From Acidimicrobiales bacterium (GTDB lineage Bacteria > Actinomycetota > Acidimicrobiia > Acidimicrobiales > SZUA-35), in assembly GCA_041394265.1 (NCBI GenBank), contig JAWKIO010000005.1, positions 3,038,001 through 3,102,000 on the forward strand: a stretch of 64,000 bases of DNA, read 5' to 3'. Under the pieces are notes generated by a model. That model saw only the letters and a program-made list of their open reading frames with translations, had not been told where the DNA came from and ran no database searches. Of the stretch, positions 18,001-28,319 are shown piece by piece; positions within the stretch are counted from its first letter, which is position 1, and each line of letters begins with the position of its first letter. The translations under genes were made by a program, and so were the position numbers.

Positions 18001-18675
18001 AATCCGCTGGCGCTCGAGGAGTTCGCCGAAATCCAGGAGCGTCATGAGTTCCTGACGGGTCAGCTCGACGACATCAAGTCGAGCCGGCGCGAACTGCAGC
18101 GGCTCATCCGCGAGATCGACGAGCGGATCGTCACGGTTTTCTCCGAGGCCTACGCCGACGTCGCCACCAACTTCACCGAGCTGTTCGACACCCTCTTCCC
18201 CGGTGGTAAGGGCACGGTGCAGCTGACGAATCCCGAAGACCTGCTCAACTGCGGTGTCGAGATCGAGGCCAAGCCGGGCGGCAAGAACGTCAAGAAGCTG
18301 TCCCTGCTCTCCGGTGGCGAGCGTTCGCTCACCGCGCTCGGGTTCCTCTTCGCCGTCTTCCGCAGCCGGCCCTCGCCCTTCTACGTGATGGACGAGGTCG
18401 AAGCGGCGCTCGACGACATGAACATCAGCCGCTTCCTGTCGCTGATCGAGGAGTTCCGCAAGGACGCCCAGCTCATCATCGTGAGCCACCAGAAGCGCAC
18501 GATGGAAGCAGCCGATGTGCTCTACGGCGTGTCGATGAAGCCCGGTGGGTCGTCGAAGGTCGTGAGCGAGAAGGTCGAGAAGAAGCGAGCCGAGATCGAT
18601 CTCACCGCCGACGGCACGGCGGCCGCGACCGACGATGTCGACCTCAGATCAGACGCTGGAACCACCAAGCACTGA
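15073..18675 (+). CDS. smc: chromosome segregation protein SMC
   Basis: SMC forms the ATP-gated ring of bacterial condensin with ScpA/B. The 1200-residue protein has Walker A GPNGSGKSN near residue 33, two long coiled-coil arms, a hinge around 500-680, the signature LLSGGERSLTALGF and Walker B YVMDEVEAALDD near 1105-1120. The GTG start gives the canonical MYLKSLAIKGFKSFA. In the hinge, residues 571-594 are three tandem 8-residue units (APTVRDVG, VPPVREVG, APTVPGVG) coded by a 24-bp repeat. The 3' end overlaps the convergent VWA gene by 32 bp. Confidence 0.96.
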   Translation: MYLKSLAIKGFKSFADPATLELEPGVTVVVGPNGSGKSNVVDALAWVLGAQAPKAVRSQKMDDVIFAGTAKRPALGRAEVSITIDNSDGTLPIEFSEVQVTRTLFRTGESEYAINGVSCRLLDVQDLLSDSGVGRQQHIIVSQGQIDAVLNARPEDRRQIIEEAAGVLKYRKRKERSERRLASTDDNLARLSDLVREVKRQLKPLEKQANAARRHGDLITELTALKLHLTGRELRSITTALESAKRQHHEFDARERDLAVSLARLDAIVIDAEAELNALGGSDVTDILSRARSLRERIRGQVNVVAERHRRLSGELQSTVDEGVVSSLEAESARIAADLAATLADKEALAPEFESLEQRAAAMAADLAAFEEEWGEGVGPAPVAAAEVRAQLTALRSAAERDRQESNRILEQLETISERRDRLERDGAAAAADAARLEADELPALESAFALAQNDRDRAEVQLEAATEERRAADADVNRWQARADALEQALASARSAAGADALAQASGVLGILLDLVDIDDGWDAAVEAAAGEALQAVVVDDVDNGRAALAALASSDLTGAVLALSSRRTAPTVRDVGVPPVREVGAPTVPGVGASVRSHVRATRSDVEPLLDALFADAIAVEGDWRAAVDTALEHPELTVVTRSGDRFASSGWRIGQAGTGATGAALDEARHEAETAARRAADATAQVNDARAELEEAKRQRRQLEEQLRVAKREFENATAAAERAKVEMERVSADRLRLQNQQAEIAARQDRDRSELDDLQLQLPGLEADEAAHLDRTQQMGRLRASLEDRNRALSSVRTNLEVKAAGITEREEILRRRTSEVEQRLERLVVEREQARVRREKLEVQLGVVQGLARELDEHGRRLADWLVALEAEQQEQSVAVKDVSRHLSAKRGERKQAERELVEVRERRSKVELGETEARVRLETLTEAMRRELDVEPEVAMAAPLPDVPANATPESRVRDLERELKLLGPINPLALEEFAEIQERHEFLTGQLDDIKSSRRELQRLIREIDERIVTVFSEAYADVATNFTELFDTLFPGGKGTVQLTNPEDLLNCGVEIEAKPGGKNVKKLSLLSGGERSLTALGFLFAVFRSRPSPFYVMDEVEAALDDMNISRFLSLIEEFRKDAQLIIVSHQKRTMEAADVLYGVSMKPGGSSKVVSEKVEKKRAEIDLTADGTAAATDDVDLRSDAGTTKH
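16783..16854 (+). repeat. 24-bp tandem repeat within smc hinge
   Basis: Three units (16783-16806, 16807-16830, 16831-16854) each contain a small inverted repeat of the form GCACC-NNN-GGTGC and keep frame. A partial fourth unit, starting at 16855, follows. Confidence 0.9.
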
Positions 18676-19618
18676 GCAGCGATGACACCAGGAGAAGGAC
18701 GAGGCCACCACCGACGAACCAGTCGGTGACCTCGCCCAGCTCGGTCTCGTAGCCGATCGCGGAGCCGATGTCGGCGTAGACCGCCTCCAGCTCGCTGAGG
18801 TTCTCGGCGGCAAAGAAGCTGCCGCCGGTGGCGTCGGCGATGGCCCGCAGGTTGTCGTCGCGCACCGGCACCGGGATCATCTCCTGCTCGACCTGCGGAG
18901 TGGCCGGGTCGTCGTAGGCGATGGCGCCGTTGCTGGTACCGAACGCAATGGTCGAGACCTGGACGTCGTCGGCAACCGCCTGGGCGACGGCCTCGGCGTC
19001 AGGTCGTCCGACGGTGGTCTCGCCGTCGGACAGCAGGACGATGCGCGACGGCGGGATCTCGCCGTTCTCGTCGGCGCCGGGTGCCGCAGCGAGCGCGTCG
19101 AGCGAGGTGAAGATCGCCTCACCGATGGCGGTCGACTCGGCGAGTTGCAGACGGTCGATGGCCCGGTGGGCCGCGGCGCGATCGGTGGTGGGTGGGACGA
19201 GCACCGAGGCCTGCCCCGCAAACGCGACGATTCCCACGTTCAGCGTGGGCGGCAGTTGATCGACGAACCGGTTGGCAGCTTCTTGCGCCGCCAGCAGTCG
19301 GGTGGGATCGACATCGGCCGCCTCCATCGACAGCGAGACGTCGATGGCGACGATCACCGTGGCGCGCTCGCGCGGCACCTGTCGTTCGGTGGCGGGCTGG
19401 GCGAAGGCGGTGACGAACGTGGTGAGCGCCGCAAGGAAGATGGCGGTAACGCCATGGCGGCGCCAGCCCGGACGGTTCGGGATCACCGAGTCGAGCATGT
19501 GGGCCGAGGCGAGACGCGCTGCGTAGGCCTTGCGTCGACGCTGAGCGACCACGTACAACACGGCGAGCAGCCCAACGACGACCAGCAGCCACAGGCGTTC
19601 GGGGGAGAGGAAGCTCAT
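18644..19618 (-). CDS. VWA domain membrane protein (BatA-like)
   Basis: A 324-residue protein with two N-terminal membrane helices (LWLLVVVGLLAVLYVVA and VTAIFLAALTTFVTAFA), a von Willebrand factor A domain with MIDAS residues Asp93, Ser95 and Ser97 in AIDVSLSM, and a C-terminal helix GGGLVLLLVSSLLSAWWF. The layout is that of BatA-type proteins encoded with MoxR ATPases and DUF58 proteins, proposed to act in metal-dependent chaperoning or envelope stress. Start at 19618 overlaps the DUF58 stop by four bases. The longer upstream frame is a shadow of DUF58. The 3' end overlaps smc. Confidence 0.87.
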   Translation of the reverse strand: MSFLSPERLWLLVVVGLLAVLYVVAQRRRKAYAARLASAHMLDSVIPNRPGWRRHGVTAIFLAALTTFVTAFAQPATERQVPRERATVIVAIDVSLSMEAADVDPTRLLAAQEAANRFVDQLPPTLNVGIVAFAGQASVLVPPTTDRAAAHRAIDRLQLAESTAIGEAIFTSLDALAAAPGADENGEIPPSRIVLLSDGETTVGRPDAEAVAQAVADDVQVSTIAFGTSNGAIAYDDPATPQVEQEMIPVPVRDDNLRAIADATGGSFFAAENLSELEAVYADIGSAIGYETELGEVTDWFVGGGLVLLLVSSLLSAWWFQRLI

Positions 19619-20607
19619 CGGCGGGCTCCGGGGGCATTCATGCGCAGCCGACGATTGGCCATGAACGAAACGACGTCGTCGAGCCAGGCACGGTCGGTGG
19701 AGAGACGAAGGTGCTCGATGCGATGTTTGCGAAAGGTCGCCGCCAGGTGCTCGTGATGGGCGGCGGCCGCATCGGCGTAGGCCTGGCGGACCGAGGCCTT
19801 GTTGGTCGCGAGCTCGCGGAGCTGGCCGGTACCTGGGTCGACGACGGTGAGGAGGCCCACGTTGGGGAGCTCGGCCTCGCGCGGGTCGCTGACCTCGATC
19901 GCCAACACGTCGTGGCGCACAGCGGCGATCGCCAGCGCGTCCTCCCACCCTGCGCCCACCCGGAAGTCGGACACCACGGCCAAGAGGCCCCGGCGTTTGG
20001 CGATCCCGTTGACTCGATGCAGGGCGCCGGCCAGATCGGTGACGCCGCCGGAGTCATGACGGGGGCTCGACGCCAGCGAGTGCAGGATGTGGAGCAGGTG
20101 CCGCCGGGTGCCCTTGGCCGGAATGACGGTGTGACCGCCGTTGCGGTCGTCGCTGATGTGCTGACCCCTGGGTGGTCGACCTTTGTGCTCTATGAGGTCA
20201 CTCTGCCGCTGGCCGGCGAGCACGGCGCCGATCCGGTTGCCATCTCGGTTGGTCAGGAACCCCACGGCGGCGGTGCCGGCGAGTACCAGGTCGCGCTTCT
20301 CCACGTTGGCGGTGCCGAAGTCGAGGCGCGGCGAGCGGTCGGCGAGGATCCAGGTCTCGAGCTCACGGTCGGCAATGGTCTGGCGGATGTACGGCTCGGA
20401 CAGGCGAGCGGTCACATTCCAGTCGATGCGGCGAACGTCGTCGCCGGGGGCGTAGCGACGGGTCTCACCGAGCTCGGTGCCGTGTCCTGGGACCAGGCCC
20501 CGATGGTCGCCGTGCAGGAGCCCATCGAGGCGCACGGTGACATCGAGCTCCAGACGACGCAACAGCTCGCGGGTGCGCCCATCGGAGACATCGGACGCGT
20601 CGATCAC
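19615..20607 (-). CDS. DUF58 domain protein
   Basis: A 330-residue soluble DUF58 protein. The hallmark stretch HGTELGETRRYAPGDDVRRIDWNVTAR is near residues 42-68 and the later part has a divergent VWA-like fold (WILADRSPRLDFG; LAVVSDFRVG). DUF58 proteins are standard partners of MoxR AAA+ ATPases and VWA proteins. Its start overlaps the MoxR stop by four bases and its stop overlaps the VWA start by four, so the three are one translationally coupled operon. Confidence 0.9.
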   Translation of the reverse strand: MIDASDVSDGRTRELLRRLELDVTVRLDGLLHGDHRGLVPGHGTELGETRRYAPGDDVRRIDWNVTARLSEPYIRQTIADRELETWILADRSPRLDFGTANVEKRDLVLAGTAAVGFLTNRDGNRIGAVLAGQRQSDLIEHKGRPPRGQHISDDRNGGHTVIPAKGTRRHLLHILHSLASSPRHDSGGVTDLAGALHRVNGIAKRRGLLAVVSDFRVGAGWEDALAIAAVRHDVLAIEVSDPREAELPNVGLLTVVDPGTGQLRELATNKASVRQAYADAAAAHHEHLAATFRKHRIEHLRLSTDRAWLDDVVSFMANRRLRMNAPGARR

Positions 20608-22034
20608 GACGGGCTACCCGGGGGTGGGGGAGTGGACGGATCGGTGGTGGCGCGATCAGCGGTGTGATGGTTCGGCGCTGGCGCCGTGCTCGGTGCCCAC
20701 GTGGTGTCGGCGGGAGTGCCAGCGGTGGTGTCGGGCGCCGGCACGGCTGGCAGGTCGGAACCGCTGGTGCCGGGAGCGCTCATGCGTTGGTCGCCCGAGG
20801 GCATCGGGGGCGTCGGGAACGAATCCTGGTTCGGCAGTGGCGGCAGGTTCATCGGTGTGGTGGCATCGGTGGGGGACACCGGTGACGGCGTGGCCCCTGC
20901 CGACGCCGATGTGGCAGACGTCGGGGCCGGGGTGCTCGATCCGTTGCCGGTGCCGGATGGCCAGCCGTTGCCGTTGGCCGCCGGAGTGAACGATCGTGCG
21001 GTGGCCGCAGGTACGACCGAGAGCAGCCGGTTGATCACGTCGTCGGTCGACAAGCCCTTGGCCAACGCCTCGTAGGAGAGCATGAGCCGGTGGCGCAGGA
21101 CGTCGCGAGCCACGTCGAAGATGTCCTGTGGGACGACATAACTGCGGCCACGGAGGAGCGCAATGGCGCGACCGGCCGCCACGAGGCCGAGCGAGGCCCG
21201 GGGGCTCACGCCGAATTCGATCAGGGGCGCCAGCTCGGGCAAGCCGCGCAACGATGGTTCGCGGGTGGCCATCACCACGTCGACCGCGTACTGGGCCACC
21301 GAGACATCGACGTAGACCCGGTCGGCCATGGCCTGGAGTTCCTCGAGTTGGCCGAGGGTCATCACACCATCGGCATGAGGTGTCGACGTTCCCATGCGGC
21401 GCACGATCTCGAGCTCCTCGGCCGGCGAGGGGTAGCCCACCGTGACCTTCATGAGGAAACGGTCGCGCTGCGCCTCGGGGAGGGTGTAGACGCCTTCGGA
21501 CTCGATGGGGTTCTGCGTGGCGAGCACGAGGAATGGCCGGGGAAGCGGACGGGTCTCGCCGCCGATCGAGACCTGGCGCTCGGCCATGACCTCGAGCAGC
21601 GCCGACTGGACCTTGGCCGGGGCACGGTTGATCTCGTCGGTGAGGAGCAGGTTGGCGAACACCGGACCCCACTCGATGTCGAAGCGCTGCTCGTCGGCTC
21701 GCCAGATACGGGTACCAATGAGGTCGGAGGGAAGGAGGTCGGGCGTGAACTGCAGGCGCACGAACGAGCCGCCGATGGCCTGGGCGAGCGTCGACACCGC
21801 CAGCGTCTTGGCCAGCCCGGGCAGGCCTTCGAGCAGGATGTGGCCCCGGGCCAGGAGGGAGACGAGCAGCCGCTCCACCATGTGGTCCTGCCCGACGATG
21901 ACCTTCTTCACTTCGAACAGCACCCGCTCGAGGTGCTCGGCGGCGGACTGTGGCGTGCCGAACTCGGTGCGGGCAGCGAGCGGACCGCCGCCATCGCCGG
22001 ACCGGTGGAGCTCGCCAGGGGAGTGCGCATTCAT
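20604..22034 (-). CDS. MoxR family AAA+ ATPase
   Basis: An AAA+ chaperone-like ATPase with Walker A LEGLPGLAKT, Walker B LLLTDEINRAPAKVQ, sensor VLATQNPIESEGVYTLPEAQRDRF and the MoxR C-terminal lid. After the AAA+ part (about 340 residues) comes a proline/threonine/serine-rich tail of roughly 130 residues that is unusual for MoxR and probably disordered. ATG at 22034 is preferred to TTG at 22046. Heads the moxR-DUF58-VWA operon and is divergent from a response regulator 69 bp away. Confidence 0.92.
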   Translation of the reverse strand: MNAHSPGELHRSGDGGGPLAARTEFGTPQSAAEHLERVLFEVKKVIVGQDHMVERLLVSLLARGHILLEGLPGLAKTLAVSTLAQAIGGSFVRLQFTPDLLPSDLIGTRIWRADEQRFDIEWGPVFANLLLTDEINRAPAKVQSALLEVMAERQVSIGGETRPLPRPFLVLATQNPIESEGVYTLPEAQRDRFLMKVTVGYPSPAEELEIVRRMGTSTPHADGVMTLGQLEELQAMADRVYVDVSVAQYAVDVVMATREPSLRGLPELAPLIEFGVSPRASLGLVAAGRAIALLRGRSYVVPQDIFDVARDVLRHRLMLSYEALAKGLSTDDVINRLLSVVPAATARSFTPAANGNGWPSGTGNGSSTPAPTSATSASAGATPSPVSPTDATTPMNLPPLPNQDSFPTPPMPSGDQRMSAPGTSGSDLPAVPAPDTTAGTPADTTWAPSTAPAPNHHTADRATTDPSTPPPPGSPS

Positions 22035-22090
22035 GCGAACAGTCAATCCGATGTGAGCGAAAGCGCGACGAAAGGCTCGAATTGTCCACC

Positions 22091-22096
22091 TAGCGT
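22091..22096 (+). promoter_or_regulatory. TANNNT -10 hexamer of response regulator gene
   Basis: TAGCGT ends seven bases before ATG 22104 with no ribosome site between, consistent with a leaderless message. Confidence 0.5.
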
Positions 22097-22103
22097 TGTG
22101 GCC

Positions 22104-22823
22104 ATGCGGATCCTGGTGGTCGACGATGAACCCGAGCTGGCCGAGGCCATCGCCGCGTCGCTGCGGCGGGACGGCTATGCGGTCGATGTCGCCAACACGG
22201 CGACCGACGCCCTCGACCGCCTGATGCTCAACCCCTATGACCTCGTCACCCTCGACCTGACACTTCCCGACCTCGATGGTCGAGAGGTCTGTCGGCTCAT
22301 CCGGACCGACGCTCGCTACGACCCGTCCACCCGGGTGCTCATGGTCACCGCTCGCGACGAGATCGCCGACCGGGTGGCCGGTCTCGACGACGGCGCCGAC
22401 GACTACCTCGTCAAGCCCTTCGCGCTGGCCGAACTGTCGGCGCGGGTGCGTAGCCTGCTGCGACGCGAAGTCACGGGCGAAGATGCCGTGCTGCAGGTCA
22501 GTGAGTTGCGCCTCGACACCGCACGCCGGACCGTCACCTGGGCAGGAACACCGGTTGAACTCACCACGAAGGAGTTCTCACTGCTGCGGTACTTCATGAC
22601 GAACCAGGGAGCGGTGCTCAGCCAGGAGCGACTCCTCGAACACGTCTGGGACGAGATGGTCGATCCGTTCACCAACACGGTGCGGGTCACGGTCGGCACG
22701 CTGCGCCGCAAGCTGGCCGCCGCCACCGACCTGGTCCTGATCGAGACCGTGATCGGAGCGGGCTACCGCCTGGTCGATCCGTCGACCGCTCCTGACGGCG
22801 AACGCGAGGCACCGACGTCGTGA
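22104..22823 (+). CDS. OmpR/PhoB-type response regulator (MprA-like)
   Basis: A 239-residue regulator with an N-terminal receiver domain (acidic pocket Asp7-Asp8, phospho-acceptor Asp51 in LVTLDLTLPD, conserved Thr and Lys in MVTARD and YLVKPFAL) and a C-terminal winged-helix DNA-binding domain ending NTVRVTVGTLRRKL and VIGAGYRL. The next gene is its sensor kinase (four-base overlap) and then an HtrA protease. This order matches mycobacterial mprA-mprB-pepD, which handles envelope stress, so a similar role is inferred. Confidence 0.92.
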   Translation: MRILVVDDEPELAEAIAASLRRDGYAVDVANTATDALDRLMLNPYDLVTLDLTLPDLDGREVCRLIRTDARYDPSTRVLMVTARDEIADRVAGLDDGADDYLVKPFALAELSARVRSLLRREVTGEDAVLQVSELRLDTARRTVTWAGTPVELTTKEFSLLRYFMTNQGAVLSQERLLEHVWDEMVDPFTNTVRVTVGTLRRKLAAATDLVLIETVIGAGYRLVDPSTAPDGEREAPTS

Positions 22824-24022
22824 GACGGTCACCTCGCTGGACCAGCACGATCCGCTTCCGACTGGCGCTCAACTATGGGCTGGTGGTGTTCGCATTCGGC
22901 AGCCTGCTGGTCGGCGGACTCTATGTGTTCCAAGCTCGCCAGCTCGACGAACCGGTCGTTGCCGAGGGCGTCGTCGTCGAGGGGGCAGGTCAGCGGTTCG
23001 CTCTGCTGACCGGCGACGAGGTGCGACGGACCCAGCTCGAGTTGTTCGAACGTGAGGTCAACAAGCGTTCATTGGAGCAGTTGCGTCGCAACAGCCTCTT
23101 CGGCGTCGCCGCGCTGGCCCTCATCAGCTCTGCTGCCGGCTGGTCGCTGGCCGGAACGGCGCTGCGTCCGGTGAAGGCGATCAACGCGGTGGCCCGCGAC
23201 ATCACCGGCTCCGACCTGTCGCGCCGCATCGAGATGCCAGGACCTCCCGACGAGCTGAAAGAGCTCGCCGACACCTTCGACGGGATGCTCGACCGAGTGC
23301 AGGACGCGTTCGAGGAGCAGCGCCGGTTCGTCCACGAGGCGTCGCACGAACTACGTAATCCGTTGGCGATCGCCCGCTCCAATCTCGAGCTGGCGTTGAC
23401 CGCCGGGGGTCGGATTCCCGAGGCGAGCGACGACGATGACGAGCTGCGTCGGGCGGCGGTCATCGCATATCGGTCGACCGGGCGGATGAGCGTGTTGGTC
23501 GACGACCTGCTCGAGCAGGCCCGCAACGGTGTGAGCGAGCTGAAGCAGACCTGCGTCGACGTCAACCGGTTGTTGACCGGCCTGGCCGGTGAGTACCGAG
23601 CCGCGGCGGGGGCGGCGGCAGTCCACCTCGATCTCAGCGGCATCGGTGCGACGCCGCTCGAGGTGCTCGGCGACGAGCCGGCGCTGCGCCGGGCGGTGGT
23701 CAATCTCGTGGCCAATGCGCTGCGACTGGCCCCGGCGGGTTCGACGATTTCGCTCGCCAGTCGCGCCGTCGACGGGTGGATCGAACTCGAGGTCCGTGAC
23801 GAGGGGCCGGGCATCGACCCTGCCGACCACGAATCGGTCTTCCAGCGCTTCTGGCGCGGCAACGACGTCGGTGCCGGGAGCGGACTCGGTCTGAGCATCG
23901 TGCGTCGCATCGCGGAGCGGCACGGTGGGTCGGTCGTGCTCGACTCCGCACTGGGCGAAGGTGCTCGATTCGTCATCCGACTTCCCGACCAGCGCGGTTC
24001 CTCGGCCAGACTGACGGGGTGA
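22820..24022 (+). CDS. sensor histidine kinase (MprB-like)
   Basis: A 400-residue membrane kinase with helix 1 at residues 18-38, a short extracytoplasmic loop of about 55 residues, helix 2 near 95-113, a HAMP domain (ALRPVKAINAVARDI), a dimerisation/phospho-acceptor domain with His176 in VHEASHELRNPLA, and a catalytic ATPase domain with DEGPGID and GSGLGLSIV. It pairs with the preceding regulator through a GTGA overlap. The stimulus is not evident; the downstream HtrA suggests periplasmic protein damage. Confidence 0.92.
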   Translation: MRRSPRWTSTIRFRLALNYGLVVFAFGSLLVGGLYVFQARQLDEPVVAEGVVVEGAGQRFALLTGDEVRRTQLELFEREVNKRSLEQLRRNSLFGVAALALISSAAGWSLAGTALRPVKAINAVARDITGSDLSRRIEMPGPPDELKELADTFDGMLDRVQDAFEEQRRFVHEASHELRNPLAIARSNLELALTAGGRIPEASDDDDELRRAAVIAYRSTGRMSVLVDDLLEQARNGVSELKQTCVDVNRLLTGLAGEYRAAAGAAAVHLDLSGIGATPLEVLGDEPALRRAVVNLVANALRLAPAGSTISLASRAVDGWIELEVRDEGPGIDPADHESVFQRFWRGNDVGAGSGLGLSIVRRIAERHGGSVVLDSALGEGARFVIRLPDQRGSSARLTG

Positions 24023-24044
24023 TGGTCGGTCGGGCGAAACGAGC

Positions 24045-24061
24045 GGGACGGTGCTCGTCCC
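24045..24061 (+). terminator. hairpin after sensor kinase gene
   Basis: GGGACG pairs with CGTCCC around a five-base loop shortly after the kinase stop and before htrA. No U-tract. It may partially insulate htrA from the upstream operon. Confidence 0.35.
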
Positions 24062-24188
24062 ACGGTTGCCGACGGCCTTTACCTCGACTTTTCGGGTGGA
24101 TTCCTACAGTTGGGGCAGCGGTTGACGAAGACGGAGACGTGACGGCGCACCGCGCCAGCTTCGCCGGCAACGGAAGGGGAACACGAGC

Positions 24189-25526
24189 ATGACTGCACCT
24201 CAGTGGGGATTCGATCCGACGCCGTCGACGGCGCCCCCCGTGCGTCAGCGCTCGGTCGCAGCGACACCTTCGGCCTTCAACATCGACGCCGGCGCCCCGC
24301 CCGCTCCGCCGGCACCGCCCGACCCGTTCGGCTACCCGGGGGCCTCGAACCCGAACGCCGGGTTGTGGAACCAGCAGGGTCTCGGCGTGCCGGTCTCGGC
24401 CCCCGTTGCACCCGCAGCTGCGCCGTCGTGGTCGGGAACGGCGACGACGCCACAGGGGGCGGGTGGTTCGCAACGCTCGAGCGGGGGCAGTCGATGGGGC
24501 TGGCGCGCTCTTGCGGCGTTCGTTGCCGGCGGTGCGTTGACCGCCGTGGGCTTCGGCGTGGGCATGAACACGCGCGACGACAACCAGCTCGCCACCTCCA
24601 CCGGGGCGACGGTGCCGGCGGCAACGACCAGCGATCCGATCGTCGTCACCCCGCCCGACCTCGACACCAGCGAACCGGCGGCGTTCGTCGCCTCGATCCT
24701 CGGGCCGTCGGTCGTGCAGATCAACACCCAGCTCGGACTCGGATCGGGCGTGATCTTCGACGACGGCCTGATCATGACCAACAACCACGTGATCGACCGG
24801 GCCACGCAGATCAGCGTGCGGCTCAGCGACGGCCGGTCCCTGCCGGGAACACTGGTGGGCACCGATCCTCGCACCGACATCGCCGTGGTGTCGGTGGGGA
24901 CGGGCCACAACCTGACCCCCGCCACACTGGCGACCGACCAGGTCCTCGAAGTCGGGCAGTACACCGTCGCCATCGGTAGCCCGTTCGACCTGCAGCAAAC
25001 GGTGACCTCGGGCATCGTCTCGGCGGTCAACCGCCCCGTGTACAACGGTGCCGGCTGGAATGCCATGGTGCAGACCGACGCGGCCATCAATCCTGGCAAC
25101 TCCGGTGGTGCGCTGGCCGATCGTGAGGGCCGGGTGATCGGGATCAACACCGCCATCCAGACCGACGGCGTGAGCGCGACCAACGCCGGCATCGGGTTCG
25201 CCATGCCGATCACCACGGCCTACGACATCGCCACTCGCATTCTCGATGGGGAGACCCTCACCCCTGGCTTCCTCGGTATTGCCGGTGAGGCGCCGGGCGA
25301 GGACCTCGTCGGTGTGTCGGTGGCGACCGTGACGCCCGGTGCTGCGGCCGACCTGGCCGGTATCCAGGTGGGTGATCGAGTGATCAGCCTGGACGGTGCG
25401 CCCGTGTCGAGCTTCGAGGAGCTGGCCGGTCTGATCCAGACGAGCTTCCCCGGCGACGAGGTCGTGGTCGAGATCATCCGTGGCAGCGAGACGCTCGAGA
25501 TCACGGTGACGCTCGGCGAGAAATAG
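24189..25526 (+). CDS. HtrA/DegP-family serine protease, membrane-anchored (PepD-like)
   Basis: A 445-residue protein with a proline-rich cytoplasmic region, one membrane helix near residues 105-125 (ALAAFVAGGALTAVGFGVG), a trypsin-like domain with triad His200 (TNNHVI), Asp230 (DPRTDIAVV) and Ser305 (NPGNSGGAL), and a C-terminal PDZ domain (about 355-445). It degrades or refolds damaged proteins outside the membrane by family. It lies 166 bp after the two-component system, the same order as mprAB-pepD, and is likely a target of that system. Confidence 0.92.
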   Translation: MTAPQWGFDPTPSTAPPVRQRSVAATPSAFNIDAGAPPAPPAPPDPFGYPGASNPNAGLWNQQGLGVPVSAPVAPAAAPSWSGTATTPQGAGGSQRSSGGSRWGWRALAAFVAGGALTAVGFGVGMNTRDDNQLATSTGATVPAATTSDPIVVTPPDLDTSEPAAFVASILGPSVVQINTQLGLGSGVIFDDGLIMTNNHVIDRATQISVRLSDGRSLPGTLVGTDPRTDIAVVSVGTGHNLTPATLATDQVLEVGQYTVAIGSPFDLQQTVTSGIVSAVNRPVYNGAGWNAMVQTDAAINPGNSGGALADREGRVIGINTAIQTDGVSATNAGIGFAMPITTAYDIATRILDGETLTPGFLGIAGEAPGEDLVGVSVATVTPGAAADLAGIQVGDRVISLDGAPVSSFEELAGLIQTSFPGDEVVVEIIRGSETLEITVTLGEK

Positions 25527-25590
25527 CCCCGTCGCAGCTGGCACGATCGCCGGCAATTCAGTGGCGGGCTGGGTGAGGTGCCACCCCCAT

Positions 25591-25596
25591 TAGGCT
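25591..25596 (+). promoter_or_regulatory. TANNNT -10 hexamer of ftsY
   Basis: TAGGCT ends eight bases before GTG 25605 and only two before ATG 25599, which favours the GTG as start of a leaderless message. Confidence 0.45.
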
Positions 25597-25604
25597 CGAT
25601 GCTC

Positions 25605-26816
25605 GTGGACACCATTTGGATCATTCTCATCGCCGCTGTGGCCCTGGCACTGCTCGCGCTCTTGGCCACCAGGTTCATGTCGGGCCGTCGCACGCTTCCC
25701 GGTGGCGGTGGGACCGGGCAGGTCGCCGCCGCGTCAAGCGTTGCTGTCGAAGAACGCGACGACCTCGATGGGGTCCTCGAGACGCTCGATGTCAATGACT
25801 CGGTGGTGGTCGACGACACGGCCACGACCGATGACAGGGCCACGACCGATGACATCGCCACGATCGACGAGCTCGAAGAGGCGCTGGCCGACGACAAGCT
25901 CGTCGAGGAACCGCTCGTCAAGCCGTCGTTCTTCGACCGCCTGGGCAAGGCGCGTTCGGCCCTCACTGGCTATCTCGGAGGCCTCGTCGGCCTGGGCAAG
26001 GTCGACGACGAGGCATGGGAAGACCTGGAGGAGGCGCTGATCCGAGCCGACGTCGGCGTGGGCGTCACCATGAAGCTGATCGCCGAGGTGCAGGACAAGG
26101 CGAAGGAGGCCGGCGTCGACGACGGTCCGGGCATCTTGGCCCTGCTCAAGGAGGAGATGCGGGCCGAGATCGCCAATGAGGATCGATCGCTCACGATCGA
26201 CGAAGGCGAGACCAATGTCTGGCTGTTCGTCGGGGTGAACGGTGTGGGCAAGACCACCACGATCGGCAAGCTCGGCCGTCGCCTCGCCGATGAGGGGAAC
26301 ACCGTGTTGATGGCGGCCGGCGACACGTTCCGCGCTGCCGCCGCCGAGCAGCTCACCATGTGGGCCGAACGCTCGGGAGCCGAGATCGTTCGTGGCAACG
26401 AGGGCGGCGACCCGTCGTCGGTCATCTTCGACGGCATCCAGGCCGCCAAGGCACGAGGATGCAACGTGGTGCTGGCCGACACCGCCGGTCGACTCCAGAA
26501 CAAGTCGAACCTGATGGAGGAGCTGTCGAAGGTTCGTCGCGTTGCGTCCAAGGAGCCCGGGCACGTGTCCGAGGTCTTGCTGGTGATCGACGCGACCACC
26601 GGTCAGAACGGGATGAGTCAGGCGAAGGTCTTCGCCGACGCCGTCGATGTCACGGGCGTGGTGCTCACCAAACTCGACGGTTCGGCCAAGGGCGGGATCG
26701 TGTTCGCCATCGAGAGCGAGCTGGGTCTGCCGGTCAAATTGGTCGGTCTCGGTGAAGGGGTCGGCGACCTCGTCGACTTCGACCCCGACGCGTTCATCGA
26801 CGCCCTCTTCGAATAG
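25605..26816 (+). CDS. ftsY: signal recognition particle receptor FtsY
   Basis: FtsY is the membrane receptor that docks SRP-bound ribosomes to SecYEG. The 403-residue protein has an N-terminal membrane helix (DTIWIILIAAVALALLALLA), an acidic A domain with repeated ATTDDRATTDDIATIDE, the N domain and the GTPase G domain with GVNGVGKTT, DTFRAAA, ADTAGR and TKLDGSAKGG. GTG 25605 is chosen because of the promoter hexamer; ATG 25599 or GTG 25578 would add two or nine residues. ffh follows after 12 bp. Confidence 0.95.
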   Translation: MDTIWIILIAAVALALLALLATRFMSGRRTLPGGGGTGQVAAASSVAVEERDDLDGVLETLDVNDSVVVDDTATTDDRATTDDIATIDELEEALADDKLVEEPLVKPSFFDRLGKARSALTGYLGGLVGLGKVDDEAWEDLEEALIRADVGVGVTMKLIAEVQDKAKEAGVDDGPGILALLKEEMRAEIANEDRSLTIDEGETNVWLFVGVNGVGKTTTIGKLGRRLADEGNTVLMAAGDTFRAAAAEQLTMWAERSGAEIVRGNEGGDPSSVIFDGIQAAKARGCNVVLADTAGRLQNKSNLMEELSKVRRVASKEPGHVSEVLLVIDATTGQNGMSQAKVFADAVDVTGVVLTKLDGSAKGGIVFAIESELGLPVKLVGLGEGVGDLVDFDPDAFIDALFE

Positions 26817-26828
26817 GCTGAAAACCTC

Positions 26829-28295
<1,467 letters not shown>

Positions 28296-28319
<24 letters not shown>

